From JAAYYM01 sp035271065 (GTDB lineage Bacteria > Bacillota > Clostridia > Lachnospirales > Lachnospiraceae): a stretch of 64,000 bases of DNA. The notes beneath the pieces are model-generated. The model worked only from the letters and a program-made list of their open reading frames with translations. It did no database searches and had not been told where the DNA came from. Shown here piece after piece: positions 42,509 through 51,409 of the stretch. A program made the position numbers and the translations under genes. The DNA is taken from the NCBI GenBank assembly GCA_035271065.1, contig DATESB010000121.1:4242-68241 (forward strand), written 5' to 3'. Position 1 is the stretch's first letter; each line of letters starts with the position of its first letter.

Positions 42509-42984
42509 ATATTACAATCATTTCAGTTGGCAAAATAAAAGAGGCGTTTTATAGAGATGCAGTTTCAGAATATGCAAAACGACTCTCGAAATACTGTAAA
42601 TTTACGGTCATTGAAGTGCCTGATGAGAAAACACCTGATAAGAGCAGTGAGGCACTTAATGAGCAGATTAAGAAAAAAGAAGCAGATGCGATTCTGCGGT
42701 TTGCTCGTGATGATGCGTATGTGATGACGCTTGAAATCAACGGAACAAGAATGAATTCGGAACAATTTGCGGATAAGATTGAAAGCCTAAGTATTAATGG
42801 GGTGAGTCATATCATGTTTGTGATTGGCGGTTCGCTTGGATTACATGAGAGTGTTACAAAAAAGGCGGATTTTCATTTAAGTTTTTCTGATATGACGTTT
42901 CCGCACCAATTGATGAGAGTGATTTTGACGGAACAGATTTACAGGGGATTTAGAATTATTCAAAATGAACCATATCATAAATAA
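42505..42984 (+). CDS. rlmH: 23S rRNA pseudouridine-1915 N3-methyltransferase
   Basis: SPOUT-class methyltransferase acting on helix 69 of 23S rRNA in assembled ribosomes. The 159-aa length is exact for the family. Motifs: FVIGGSLGLHESV (SAM-binding knot), LSFSDMTFPHQLMRVILTEQ and the C-terminal YRGFRIIQNEPYHK. The ATG overlaps the previous stop (ATGA). trkA follows 42 bases later. Confidence 0.97.
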   Translation: MNITIISVGKIKEAFYRDAVSEYAKRLSKYCKFTVIEVPDEKTPDKSSEALNEQIKKKEADAILRFARDDAYVMTLEINGTRMNSEQFADKIESLSINGVSHIMFVIGGSLGLHESVTKKADFHLSFSDMTFPHQLMRVILTEQIYRGFRIIQNEPYHK

Positions 42985-43026
42985 CGAGATACCGCCGCAA
43001 AAGTGGTGTATGGAGGTTAACGGATT

Positions 43027-44382
43027 ATGCAGATTATGATTGTGGGCTGTGGCAAGGTTGGTATTAACCTGACAGAGCAGTTGACAAAGGAAGGACATAA
43101 TATTACGGTGATTGACCAGGACAGAAGTATTGTAACGGCAGTCTCTAATAAATATGATGTTATGGGCGTTGTCGGAAACGGTACAAGTTATAGTGTGCAG
43201 GCAGAAGCAGGGCTAAAGGATACAGATCTGGTGATTGCCGTTGCAGGTTCTGATGAACTAAATCTGTTATGTTGCCTGATTGCAAAGAAGATGGGGAACT
43301 GTAATACCATTGCGCGTGTGCGTAATCCGATTTATAGTAAAGAAATTGATGTTATTCGAGAGGAACTTGGCTTATCTATGGTCATTAATCCGGAACTTGC
43401 TGCTTCTTTTGAGATGGCAAGACTTCTGCGTTTTCCTTCTGCAATGAAGATTGAGACATTTGCAAAAGGCAGGGTTGAAATCATTAAAATGGTCATTGGA
43501 GAGGATTCTCCGCTTCATGAACTGAGTGTCATGGAAATTACCACAAAATTGAAGTGCGATGTGTTGATTTGTGCAGTAGAGCGTGGAGAAGAGGTTACGA
43601 TTCCAAACGGAAGTTTTGTGCTGCAGGCAGGCGATGTTGTCTCAGTGGTTGCTTCCCCAAAGAATTCCGGCGCATTTTTCAAGAAAATGGGATTTGATAC
43701 ACATCAAGTCAAGGATGCCATGATTGTAGGCGGAGGCGAAATATCATATTACCTTGCTTCGCAATTATTATCTATGGGAATCAGCGTTAAAATTATAGAA
43801 TTAAAGAAAGAGCGTTGTGAAGAACTGAGCGTATTGCTTCCAAAGGCTGTTATCATTAACGGTGATGCAATCGATCAGAATATTTTGATGGAAGAAGATC
43901 TGAAACATGCGCAGGCATTTGTTTCATTGACCAATATTGATGAGGAAAATATTTTACTTTCTCTATTTGCAAAAAGTGAATCAAATGCAAAGATTATTAC
44001 GAAAATTAACCGTATTTCATTTGATAATGTCATCAGTAATTTGAATTTGGGCAGTGTGATTTATCCGAAACACGTGACGGCTGAGTATATCTTACGATAT
44101 GTCAGGGCAATGCAGAACTCAATCGGAAGTAACATTGAGACGCTTTATCAATTGATTGAGGATAAAGTTGAGGCACTTGAATTTGTGATTCGTCAGGATG
44201 CACCGGTCATTGGCATACCGCTTGAAAAGTTGAACTTAAAGAAGAATTTGCTGTTATGCAGTATTAACAGAAAAGGCCAGATTATTACGCCAAGAGGTCA
44301 AGATATGATGCAGCTTGGGGATACGGTTATTATTGTAACGTCTCATCATGGACTGGATGATATAGCAGATATTCTGGAATAG
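43027..44382 (+). CDS. trkA: Trk potassium uptake regulatory subunit TrkA
   Basis: Cytoplasmic gating subunit of the TrkH potassium transporter. The 451-aa protein has two RCK modules, each with a Rossmann N-domain and a C-domain. The first has GCGKVGINLTEQLTKEGHNI and a normal nucleotide loop; the second has VGGGEISYYLASQLLSMG, where the last glycine of GxGxxG is Ser. RVRNPIY and DEENILLSLFAK are typical segments. GGAGG precedes the ATG. trkH follows 12 bases later, confirming the assignment. Confidence 0.95.
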   Translation: MQIMIVGCGKVGINLTEQLTKEGHNITVIDQDRSIVTAVSNKYDVMGVVGNGTSYSVQAEAGLKDTDLVIAVAGSDELNLLCCLIAKKMGNCNTIARVRNPIYSKEIDVIREELGLSMVINPELAASFEMARLLRFPSAMKIETFAKGRVEIIKMVIGEDSPLHELSVMEITTKLKCDVLICAVERGEEVTIPNGSFVLQAGDVVSVVASPKNSGAFFKKMGFDTHQVKDAMIVGGGEISYYLASQLLSMGISVKIIELKKERCEELSVLLPKAVIINGDAIDQNILMEEDLKHAQAFVSLTNIDEENILLSLFAKSESNAKIITKINRISFDNVISNLNLGSVIYPKHVTAEYILRYVRAMQNSIGSNIETLYQLIEDKVEALEFVIRQDAPVIGIPLEKLNLKKNLLLCSINRKGQIITPRGQDMMQLGDTVIIVTSHHGLDDIADILE

Positions 44383-44394
44383 CAGGAGATAACG

Positions 44395-45831
44395 ATGAAC
44401 TATTTAATGATTACCTATATTTTAGGCTGGGTGCTCAATTTTGAGGCGGGATTTCTGCTTCTGCCTTGGGCTGTGGGAATGATATATGGTGAAAAAAGTG
44501 CTTTTGCTTTTTTGATTGTTGCAATTGGTGCTTTATGTTTTGGGATACCTTTGACCAGAAAAAAGCCAAAAGATGTGGTATTCTATGCAAAAGAAGGATT
44601 TGTTATGGTGGCGTTAAGTTGGTTGGTACTCAGTATCATCGGTGCGCTGCCGTTTGTCATTAGTGGCGATATTCCCAATATTGAAAATGCATTGTTTGAG
44701 ACCATTTCCGGTTTTACAACAACAGGAGCCAGTATTCTTGTGGATGTGGATGCCTTATCAAAGGCAAGTATCTTCTGGCGGAGTTTTACACACTGGATTG
44801 GCGGTATGGGTGTATTGGTGTTCATTATTGCAATTCTACCGATGTCAGGTGGTTATAACATGCATCTGATGAGAGCGGAAAGTCCCGGTCCTCAGGTCGG
44901 TAAGCTTGTGCCAAAGGTACGTTCCACTGCGATGATACTATATAAAATTTATTTTGTGATTACACTTGCAGAAATAATCGCTCTTTTAATTGCCGGTATG
45001 CCTTTATTTGAAGCATTGACCATTACATTCGGAACGGTTGGAACAGGAGGCTTTGCACCGACCACGGCAGGAATGGCAGACTATACATGGGCACAACAGA
45101 CGATTATCACTATATTTATGGTGCTGTCCGGTGTGAATTTCGGTGTTTACTATTTAATGGTATGCAGAAAATTCGGTCAGGTTTTGAAATCAGAAGAGGT
45201 GAAGTATTATCTTGGCATTTTTGTGGGAGCAACCGCTATTATTACCTTAAATGTAGTGAATCATTTTGAGACAATTGGGCAATCCATCCACCATGCAGCA
45301 TTTCAGGTTGCATCTATTATGACAACAACAGGGTATGCAACAGCAGACTTTAATCTGTGGCCGGAAGAGTCCAAGACAATCTTGGTTCTATTGATGTTTA
45401 TTGGTGCATGTTCAGGTAGTACCGGTGGCGGTATGAAGGTATCCAGGATTATCATTTTACTAAAAACAGTTAAGAAAGAATTGGCCTCCCTGATACATCC
45501 ACGCAGTATTAAAAAGATTAGAATTGAAGGAAGAATGGTTGAGCATGAAGTACTGCGCTCCATTAATGTGTTCTTTGTTACGTTTATGATGTTAGTGGCA
45601 GGTTCCATTTTCCTGCTTTCCTTTGACGGTTATGATTTTGCTACGAACTTTACAGCAGTGGCGGCAACCATTAATAATATCGGACCAGGACTTTCTCTGG
45701 TTGGGCCGATGTCAAATTATGAACATTTCTCAGCATTTTCAAAGGTTGTTTTGATGTTTGATATGCTGGTTGGACGTTTGGAACTGTTCCCGATGCTTTT
45801 GTTGTTTGCACCGGGTACTTGGAAGAAATAA
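44395..45831 (+). CDS. trkH: Trk potassium uptake channel subunit TrkH
   Basis: Membrane subunit for potassium uptake. The 478-aa protein has about ten spans and four pore-loop repeats; selectivity segments include ISGFTTTGASIL, FGTVGTGGFAPT, SIMTTTGYATAD and ATINNIGPGLSLVG. WRSFTHWIGGMGVLVF is a TrkH/KtrB hallmark. A GGAG site lies before the ATG. It forms one unit with trkA; pdp follows after 16 bases with a strong AAGGAGG site. Confidence 0.95.
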   Translation: MNYLMITYILGWVLNFEAGFLLLPWAVGMIYGEKSAFAFLIVAIGALCFGIPLTRKKPKDVVFYAKEGFVMVALSWLVLSIIGALPFVISGDIPNIENALFETISGFTTTGASILVDVDALSKASIFWRSFTHWIGGMGVLVFIIAILPMSGGYNMHLMRAESPGPQVGKLVPKVRSTAMILYKIYFVITLAEIIALLIAGMPLFEALTITFGTVGTGGFAPTTAGMADYTWAQQTIITIFMVLSGVNFGVYYLMVCRKFGQVLKSEEVKYYLGIFVGATAIITLNVVNHFETIGQSIHHAAFQVASIMTTTGYATADFNLWPEESKTILVLLMFIGACSGSTGGGMKVSRIIILLKTVKKELASLIHPRSIKKIRIEGRMVEHEVLRSINVFFVTFMMLVAGSIFLLSFDGYDFATNFTAVAATINNIGPGLSLVGPMSNYEHFSAFSKVVLMFDMLVGRLELFPMLLLFAPGTWKK

Positions 45832-45847
45832 TAAGGAGGCGTTATCT

Positions 45848-47155
45848 ATGTACATGGGAGCATTGATTGCCAAGAAGAGAGATGGCGAAGAATTAACAAA
45901 AAGAGAAATTGATTTTATGATAAACGGTTACATCAGCGGAGAGATTACCGATTACCAAATGGCTGCTATTTTAATGGCAATTTATTTCCGTGGAATGACA
46001 CCGGAGGAGACGGTAAATTTAACGATGGCGATGGCAAAAAGCGGGGATATGCTTGATTTGTCTGCCATTGAAGGAATAAAAGTTGATAAACACTCTACGG
46101 GTGGTGTAGGAGATAAGACTTCCTTGGTACTTGGCCCTATGGTGGCAGCACTTGGAGTGCCGGTTGCAAAAATGAGTGGACGTGGACTTGGTCACACCGG
46201 CGGAACCATTGATAAATTGGAGAGTTTTAAGGGATTTAACACTGCCATTACAACAGAGCAGTTTATTGCTAATGTCAATCGTGTGAAGTTAGCAATTATG
46301 GGACAGACAGCAGACCTTGCACCGGCAGACAAAATGCTTTATGCGTTACGTGATGTAACGGCAACGGTTGAAAATATGTCGTTGATTGCAAGTTCTATTA
46401 TGAGTAAGAAATTAGCTGCAGGTGCAGATGCAATTGTATTGGATGTAAAAAGCGGAAGCGGTGCGTTTATGAAGGGTGATGAAAGTGCCCTTGCACTTGG
46501 AAAAGAAATGGTGGCTATTGGTACAATGGCGGGCAGAAAGACGGTTGCTGTTGTTTCAGACATGAATCAACCACTTGGCTATAATGTCGGTAATGCGTTG
46601 GAAGTAAAGGAAGCCATTGAAACGCTTGACGGAAAAGGTCCAAAGGATTTGGCGGAACTTTGCATTACACTTGGTTCCTATATGTTGTTGTGTGCAAAAA
46701 AGGCAGATACGGTAGAGCAGGCAGAACAGATGTTACAGGGTGTCATTGATGATAAGAGTGCGCTTCGCAAACTGGCAGAGTTTGTAGAGGCACAGGGTGG
46801 CGATGCTGCGCCTGTGTATGATACGAGTTTATTGCCACAGGCAAGTATGCAAGAAGAAGTATTGTCTATGGATGAAGGCTATGTTGTTAAAATTACTTGT
46901 GACCATGTGGGAGTTGCGTCCTTGTTACTTGGTGGGGGCAGAAAGACAAAGGAGAGTACCATTGACCTGTCTGTTGGGCTGATATTGCATAAGAAACTAG
47001 GCGACTATGTAAAGAAGGGCGAAAGTATTGCAACGATTTACGGTAATGATAAAGAACAGATTGAACAAGCAAAGACTTGTTTGTTGGATGCATATTTCTA
47101 TGCATCAAAAGCACCTGAAGAAATAAAATTTATTAAGGCTGTCATAACAGAATAG
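45848..47155 (+). CDS. pdp: Pyrimidine-nucleoside phosphorylase
   Basis: Phosphorolysis of uridine, thymidine and deoxyuridine in nucleoside salvage. The 435-aa length and sequence fit the Firmicutes Pdp type (family with DeoA). Motifs: KVDKHSTGGVGDKTSLVLGP, MSGRGLGHTGGTIDKLES (family signature), and the phosphate/pyrimidine-site residues in IASSIMSKKLAAGAD and LDVKSGSGAFMK. A C-terminal all-beta domain follows. AAGGAGG at 45833-45839 selects the ATG at 45848; the same frame is open into trkH. No deoC or nupC is adjacent. Confidence 0.94.
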   Translation: MYMGALIAKKRDGEELTKREIDFMINGYISGEITDYQMAAILMAIYFRGMTPEETVNLTMAMAKSGDMLDLSAIEGIKVDKHSTGGVGDKTSLVLGPMVAALGVPVAKMSGRGLGHTGGTIDKLESFKGFNTAITTEQFIANVNRVKLAIMGQTADLAPADKMLYALRDVTATVENMSLIASSIMSKKLAAGADAIVLDVKSGSGAFMKGDESALALGKEMVAIGTMAGRKTVAVVSDMNQPLGYNVGNALEVKEAIETLDGKGPKDLAELCITLGSYMLLCAKKADTVEQAEQMLQGVIDDKSALRKLAEFVEAQGGDAAPVYDTSLLPQASMQEEVLSMDEGYVVKITCDHVGVASLLLGGGRKTKESTIDLSVGLILHKKLGDYVKKGESIATIYGNDKEQIEQAKTCLLDAYFYASKAPEEIKFIKAVITE

Positions 47156-47176
47156 TTTGTAATTCATGGCATAGGA

Positions 47177-47198
47177 CAATTTATCCTGACATAAATTG
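47177..47198. repeat. Inverted repeat just upstream of yqfC
   Basis: CAATTTAT-CCTGAC-ATAAATTG, two perfect 8-base arms with a 6-base spacer, ending four bases before the yqfC ATG, where a ribosome binding site would be expected and is not seen. Either a DNA operator or an mRNA hairpin over the initiation region. Confidence 0.5.
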
Positions 47199-47202
47199 AA
47201 CT

Positions 47203-47493
47203 ATGGGCAGGAAAAATAATAAAAACAAACATGAAGATATAAAAATGAACATGGTAGAATCGTTACATCTTCCGAAGGATTATGTATTGGGTTCTGCCAT
47301 TGTTACGATTACAGGGCAAAACGAGGCCTATATTGAAAATTATCGCGGTATTTTAGAGTATTCGCAGGAAAGTATACTGATTCAAACAAAGACCTGTCTC
47401 ATCAACATCAGTGGCGAATGTCTTGTCATTGACTACTATACAAATGAAGAAATGAAGATTAAGGGCATCATTTGTCAAGTGTCATATTGTTGA
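47203..47493 (+). CDS. yqfC: Sporulation protein YqfC
   Basis: A 96-aa protein of the YqfC/YabP family, part of the mother-cell sporulation programme in Bacillus. The core shows LPKDYVLGSAIVTITGQNEAY, IENYRGILEYSQESI and INISGECLVIDYY, the standard YabP/YqfC beta-strand pattern, after a Lys/Asn-rich N-terminus. No clear ribosome binding site is seen; an inverted repeat occupies the spot. yqfD follows, as in Bacillus and Clostridia. Confidence 0.88.
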   Translation: MGRKNNKNKHEDIKMNMVESLHLPKDYVLGSAIVTITGQNEAYIENYRGILEYSQESILIQTKTCLINISGECLVIDYYTNEEMKIKGIICQVSYC

Positions 47494-47535
47494 TTGAAAG
47501 TTTTAAACTATACCGGCGGGAGGAGTTTTGAAATA

Positions 47536-48744
47536 TTGGTTAGGCTGCTGAAGTATTGTAAAGGCTACCTGCGGATAAAAGTATGCGGTCTGTCACCGGA
47601 GCGTTTAATTAATTTATGCGGAAACAGAAATATATTACTATGGGATTTGTGCCGTTGTAATGATGAATATATCATGTTTATTTCCATTGATGATTATCGG
47701 TGTCTGCGACCGTTACTCAGGAAGACGAAGACAAAAGCAAGCATTGTTGCACGCTATGGTCTGCCTTTTTTTCTCTATCGTTACAGAAAGAGAAAACTGT
47801 TTGCTGTCGGAATTGTTTTTTGCTTGATTTTTCTGTTTGTCATGTCAGGTTTTATCTGGGAAATAGAAATTGACGGAAATTATACACAGACGGATGATAT
47901 TCTGAATAGTTATCTTGAAGAGAATGCAATTGTGCCGGGGATGAAAAAAAATAAAATTGATTGTGAACAGATTGAAAAAATGTTACGGCAGACGTATGAC
48001 GATATTATATGGACTTCGGTGAGAATTGAGGGCACTGCACTCTACATACAGGTAAAAGAAAATCAAGTTGTAAAGCAGGAGAAGGCAGAAGCAGTACCGG
48101 TATCCGGTAATATCATTGCCGATTGTGACGGTAAAATTGCCAAAATTATTACAAGAGCCGGAATTCCGCAGGTTGTTCCGGATACAGAGGTAAAAAAAGG
48201 TGATTTGCTTGTTTCGGGAACCATACCTATTAAAGGCGATGACGGTACGATTACAGGATATCAGTATGCAACTCCGGATGCGGATATTTTAATGGAAACA
48301 AAAATTTATTATGAGGATGAATTTGCGTTGCAATATCAGGAGAAAGTATATACAGGGAAAGAGATCAATCGACTTCGAATGGGTTATGATCAAAAGGTAC
48401 TATATTTACCGACAAGAAAAAATGAGTTCACTGAATATGATATGGTGGCAACCGAGTATGTCATTCCACTGTTTAAGGAATATAAGTCTCCCATGTTTGT
48501 GGGATGTTGCAAGTTGAAAGAGTACTATACAGCTACAAAGAAGTATGAGGAAGAGCAGGCAAAAAAGATAGCGCAAGATGTATTTCAAAGATATTATAAT
48601 GATTTAATAAAAAAAGGGGTTCAAATTATCGAAAATAATGTTAAAATAGACTTTACGGATCGTATATGTCGAACCCGAGGAACACTGACAGTCATTCAGA
48701 ATGCAGGAGAAATTCAATCATGGGAATTGCAGAAGAATATATGA
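47536..48744 (+). CDS. yqfD: Sporulation membrane protein YqfD
   Basis: Sporulation stage IV-type protein of the YqfD family. The protein has a cytoplasmic N-domain (GYLRIKVCGLSPERLINLCG), one membrane span after the KRKLFAVGIV segment, and an extracytoplasmic region with the conserved VRIEGTALYIQVKE and DCDGKIAKIITRAGIPQVVP, then VKKGDLLVSG. I prefer a TTG start at 47536 (402 aa), ten bases after GGGAGGAG; an earlier TTG at 47494, right after the yqfC stop, would add 14 residues but has no site. It overlaps phoH by 25 bases. Confidence 0.87.
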   Translation: MVRLLKYCKGYLRIKVCGLSPERLINLCGNRNILLWDLCRCNDEYIMFISIDDYRCLRPLLRKTKTKASIVARYGLPFFLYRYRKRKLFAVGIVFCLIFLFVMSGFIWEIEIDGNYTQTDDILNSYLEENAIVPGMKKNKIDCEQIEKMLRQTYDDIIWTSVRIEGTALYIQVKENQVVKQEKAEAVPVSGNIIADCDGKIAKIITRAGIPQVVPDTEVKKGDLLVSGTIPIKGDDGTITGYQYATPDADILMETKIYYEDEFALQYQEKVYTGKEINRLRMGYDQKVLYLPTRKNEFTEYDMVATEYVIPLFKEYKSPMFVGCCKLKEYYTATKKYEEEQAKKIAQDVFQRYYNDLIKKGVQIIENNVKIDFTDRICRTRGTLTVIQNAGEIQSWELQKNI

Positions 48745-49724
48745 AAATTCCGACTGAGCATGCAAAGAATATTTTTGGCCAGTTTGATGCTTTTTTGAAG
48801 AAAATAGAAAAGACCTTTCAGGTGACGATTATCGAGCGTGATGATGAAACCAAAATCATGGGTAATTTATCTGATGTTACAAAGGCAAAACGTGTTTTGG
48901 AGCAGCTGATGATATTATCGGAACGCGGCAATGTCATCCATGAGCAGAATGTGGATTATACGATTGCAATGACAATGGAAGAAAACGAGACTGCGGTACT
49001 TGAGATTGATAAGGACTTGATTTGCCATACCACTAACGGGAAGCCAATTAAACCAAAGACACTTGGACAGAAGCAGTATGTGGATGCAATCAGGGATAAA
49101 ATGATTGTGTTCGGTATTGGACCGGCAGGTACAGGTAAAACTTACTTGGCGATGGCAATGGCGATTACAGCTTTTAAAAATGATGAAGTGAGCCGTATTA
49201 TTCTGACAAGACCTGCAATAGAAGCAGGAGAGAAACTGGGTTTCTTACCCGGTGATTTGCAGAGTAAGATTGACCCATATCTCAGACCGTTATATGATGC
49301 ACTTTATCAAATTATGGGTGCAGACAGCTTTATGAAGAATACGGAAAAGGGTTTGATTGAAGTTGCACCGCTTGCCTATATGCGTGGCCGAACACTGGAC
49401 AATGCTTTTATTATATTGGATGAGGCGCAGAATACAACGCCGTCGCAAATGAAGATGTTTTTAACAAGAATAGGATTTGGCTCTAAGGTTATTATTACCG
49501 GAGATATGACGCAAAAAGATCTTCCGATTGGAACAAAATCCGGACTTGATGTAGCGGTTAAAGTGTTGAATAAGGTAGAAGATATCGGTTTTTGCTATCT
49601 CACCAGCAAGGATGTAGTCAGACATCCTTTGGTACAGAAGATTGTAAAAGCCTATGAAGCATACGAAGCAAAGGATGCCTATAAGAATGCAAAAGCAAAA
49701 CGAAGCAGAACTACAAAATCATAA
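48720..49724 (+). CDS. phoH: PhoH family ATPase
   Basis: Predicted ATPase/RNA helicase-like protein of the PhoH family. The 334-aa protein has an N-terminal KH-like region (about 10-80), then the conserved KPKTLGQKQYVDAI and the P-loop GIGPAGTGKTYLAMA, RPAIEAGEKLGFLPGDLQSKIDPYLRPLYDAL (seen as two adjoining motifs), Walker B FIILDEAQNTTPSQMKMFLTR and ITGDMTQKDLP. The ATG at 48720 follows AGGAGA by ten bases. It sits in the conserved yqfD-phoH-ybeY order. Confidence 0.94.
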   Translation: MGIAEEYMKIPTEHAKNIFGQFDAFLKKIEKTFQVTIIERDDETKIMGNLSDVTKAKRVLEQLMILSERGNVIHEQNVDYTIAMTMEENETAVLEIDKDLICHTTNGKPIKPKTLGQKQYVDAIRDKMIVFGIGPAGTGKTYLAMAMAITAFKNDEVSRIILTRPAIEAGEKLGFLPGDLQSKIDPYLRPLYDALYQIMGADSFMKNTEKGLIEVAPLAYMRGRTLDNAFIILDEAQNTTPSQMKMFLTRIGFGSKVIITGDMTQKDLPIGTKSGLDVAVKVLNKVEDIGFCYLTSKDVVRHPLVQKIVKAYEAYEAKDAYKNAKAKRSRTTKS

Positions 49725-50901
49725 CAGAATGATTCAATATGCCTGTATCTTTTTTATGACACCGATTGTGGTCGGCTTTTCTTCTTTTTTTTGTTCCATG
49801 CAGGCAGAAATCATTTTACGAAATATTATTCTCAGTATGATTGGCATTGGTCTGGTCATCTTTTTGATGTTGCAATCAGATATGAGCAAGGACTATTTAT
49901 TTGATAATGCAGAACATAAAGGCAGATTTTGCATGACTTATACACTTGGTCTGTTGATTGTAGCTGCACTGGCACAATTTGGTCAGTTTTCTGTACTGTT
50001 TCCGTATATGGTAATTGCGGCATTATTTCTTTTGTTTTCGAATTTTCATATCGGATTGACTGCGTATACGCATTTTGTCATTGTTTCCGCTTTCATGAAT
50101 GAATTTGATTTTAAACAGTTCCTACTCTATTTGATTGTCGGATTGGTCGGTATTTGTCTGCTTAGAATGGCAGATAAATGTTTTAAGCCATGGTGGCAAA
50201 TCCTGGTAGTATGCGTTCAATATATTTTGCTGTATGCGGTCATTTATGTATTGCCGGATGCGCAGCATATGGAAACTGAACCAATGATTTGGTTTGCGAT
50301 TGGAATGATCGTGAATTTGATTGTAATGATGATTTCGCTCAAACTGATAGATTTAAAGATTGTACATAAATATGATAAGAAATATGCAGAACTCAATAAT
50401 CCAGAGCATGAATTGCTGATAAAATTGAAAGAAATCGCTAAGAATGATTATTATAATGCAATTCATACGGCTTATTTGAGCGGCGGATTGGCGCAGATGT
50501 TAGGTTTAAATGAAATGCTTGCAAGGACAGGCGGTTATTATCATAAGATTGGAACAATGCGAGAGGGAGAACGCGTACTGAAAAGTCTCGAAATTGGTAA
50601 GGAATATCAGTTTCCGCCACAATTATTACAGCTGATGAGTGAATATTCAGGCAGACATGAACTGCCAACTATGAAAGAATCGGTTGTGGTCATGTTATCT
50701 GATGCAATTGTATCTACCATTCGATATTTTTTTGATAAGAATGCCGAAGAAAAACCAGACTATGATAAGATTATTGAGGTGGTCTTTAAGAAAAAATATG
50801 AAAGCGGTGTTTTAGAATATACCGATATTACATTTGAAGAGTATCATCAAATGAAGGAATACTATAAATCGGAGGAATTATATTATGACTTTTTACGTTG
50901 A
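49687..50901 (+). CDS. PgpH (YqfF)-like membrane protein with degenerate HD domain
   Basis: Occupies the position where Firmicutes carry yqfF/pgpH, a c-di-AMP phosphodiesterase with a 7TM-HD layout. This 404-aa protein has about seven membrane spans (15-220) but lacks the N-terminal extracellular region, and its C-terminal HD-like domain (about 238-390) has lost metal ligands. Canonical TYHHS reads NDYYNA (253-258), YYHDIGK reads YYHKIGT (284-290) with Lys287 for the Asp, and the HHGT segment reads YSGR. D339 in MLSDA remains. Phosphodiesterase activity is unlikely. The ATG at 49687 follows AAGGA; it overlaps phoH by 38 bases and ybeY by 17. Confidence 0.8.
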   Translation: MQKQNEAELQNHNRMIQYACIFFMTPIVVGFSSFFCSMQAEIILRNIILSMIGIGLVIFLMLQSDMSKDYLFDNAEHKGRFCMTYTLGLLIVAALAQFGQFSVLFPYMVIAALFLLFSNFHIGLTAYTHFVIVSAFMNEFDFKQFLLYLIVGLVGICLLRMADKCFKPWWQILVVCVQYILLYAVIYVLPDAQHMETEPMIWFAIGMIVNLIVMMISLKLIDLKIVHKYDKKYAELNNPEHELLIKLKEIAKNDYYNAIHTAYLSGGLAQMLGLNEMLARTGGYYHKIGTMREGERVLKSLEIGKEYQFPPQLLQLMSEYSGRHELPTMKESVVVMLSDAIVSTIRYFFDKNAEEKPDYDKIIEVVFKKKYESGVLEYTDITFEEYHQMKEYYKSEELYYDFLR

Positions 50902-51382
50902 TGAGGAACAAAAGCTTACTTTGCCGGTTGATATCACGGAGCACTTTCAAAGAGTCGCAGAAGCGGTTCTCAATGCAGAGGGGTGTCCGTATGAAGCAGA
51001 AATCAATTTGTTGATTGTTGATGATGAGACAATCAGAGAAATGAACAGAACTGCAAGAGACATTGACCGTGCAACGGATGTTCTGTCATTTCCAATGGTA
51101 CAGTATGCTCATCCAAGTGATTTTTCGGAGTTGGAAGAGGGTGAAGCAGATGCTTTTAACCCTGAAACAGGAGAACTCATGCTTGGAGATATTGTCATAT
51201 CTGCGGATAGGGTTTTGGCACAGGCTGCTGAATATGGACACAGCGTTTTAAGAGAATTTTCTTTTCTTATTGTGCATAGTGTGTTACACTTAATTGGATA
51301 TGACCATATTTCAGTTGATGAATCAGAGGTTATGGAAAGCAAGCAAAAAGCAATATTAAGCGCTTTAAAAATAGAGCGTTAA
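50885..51382 (+). CDS. ybeY: Endoribonuclease YbeY (rRNA maturation)
   Basis: Zinc-dependent endoribonuclease needed for 16S rRNA 3' maturation and ribosome quality control. The 165-aa protein has the metal site HSVLHLIGYDH (three His, H-x3-H-x5-H) near its C-terminus and the conserved RATDVLSFPM. CGGAGGA inside the upstream gene precedes the ATG. Typical last gene of the phoH block; era or dgkA would often follow, but a DUF3048 lipoprotein is here instead. Confidence 0.95.
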   Translation: MTFYVDEEQKLTLPVDITEHFQRVAEAVLNAEGCPYEAEINLLIVDDETIREMNRTARDIDRATDVLSFPMVQYAHPSDFSELEEGEADAFNPETGELMLGDIVISADRVLAQAAEYGHSVLREFSFLIVHSVLHLIGYDHISVDESEVMESKQKAILSALKIER

Positions 51383-51409
51383 AACAATGTTGAAAAGAGG
51401 TACAGTTTT

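Noticed and set aside
47156..47202. Possible sigma-E promoter of yqfC
   Set aside because: GTCATAAC and CATAGGAC-like boxes are visible, but spacing and matches are too poor to support a call.
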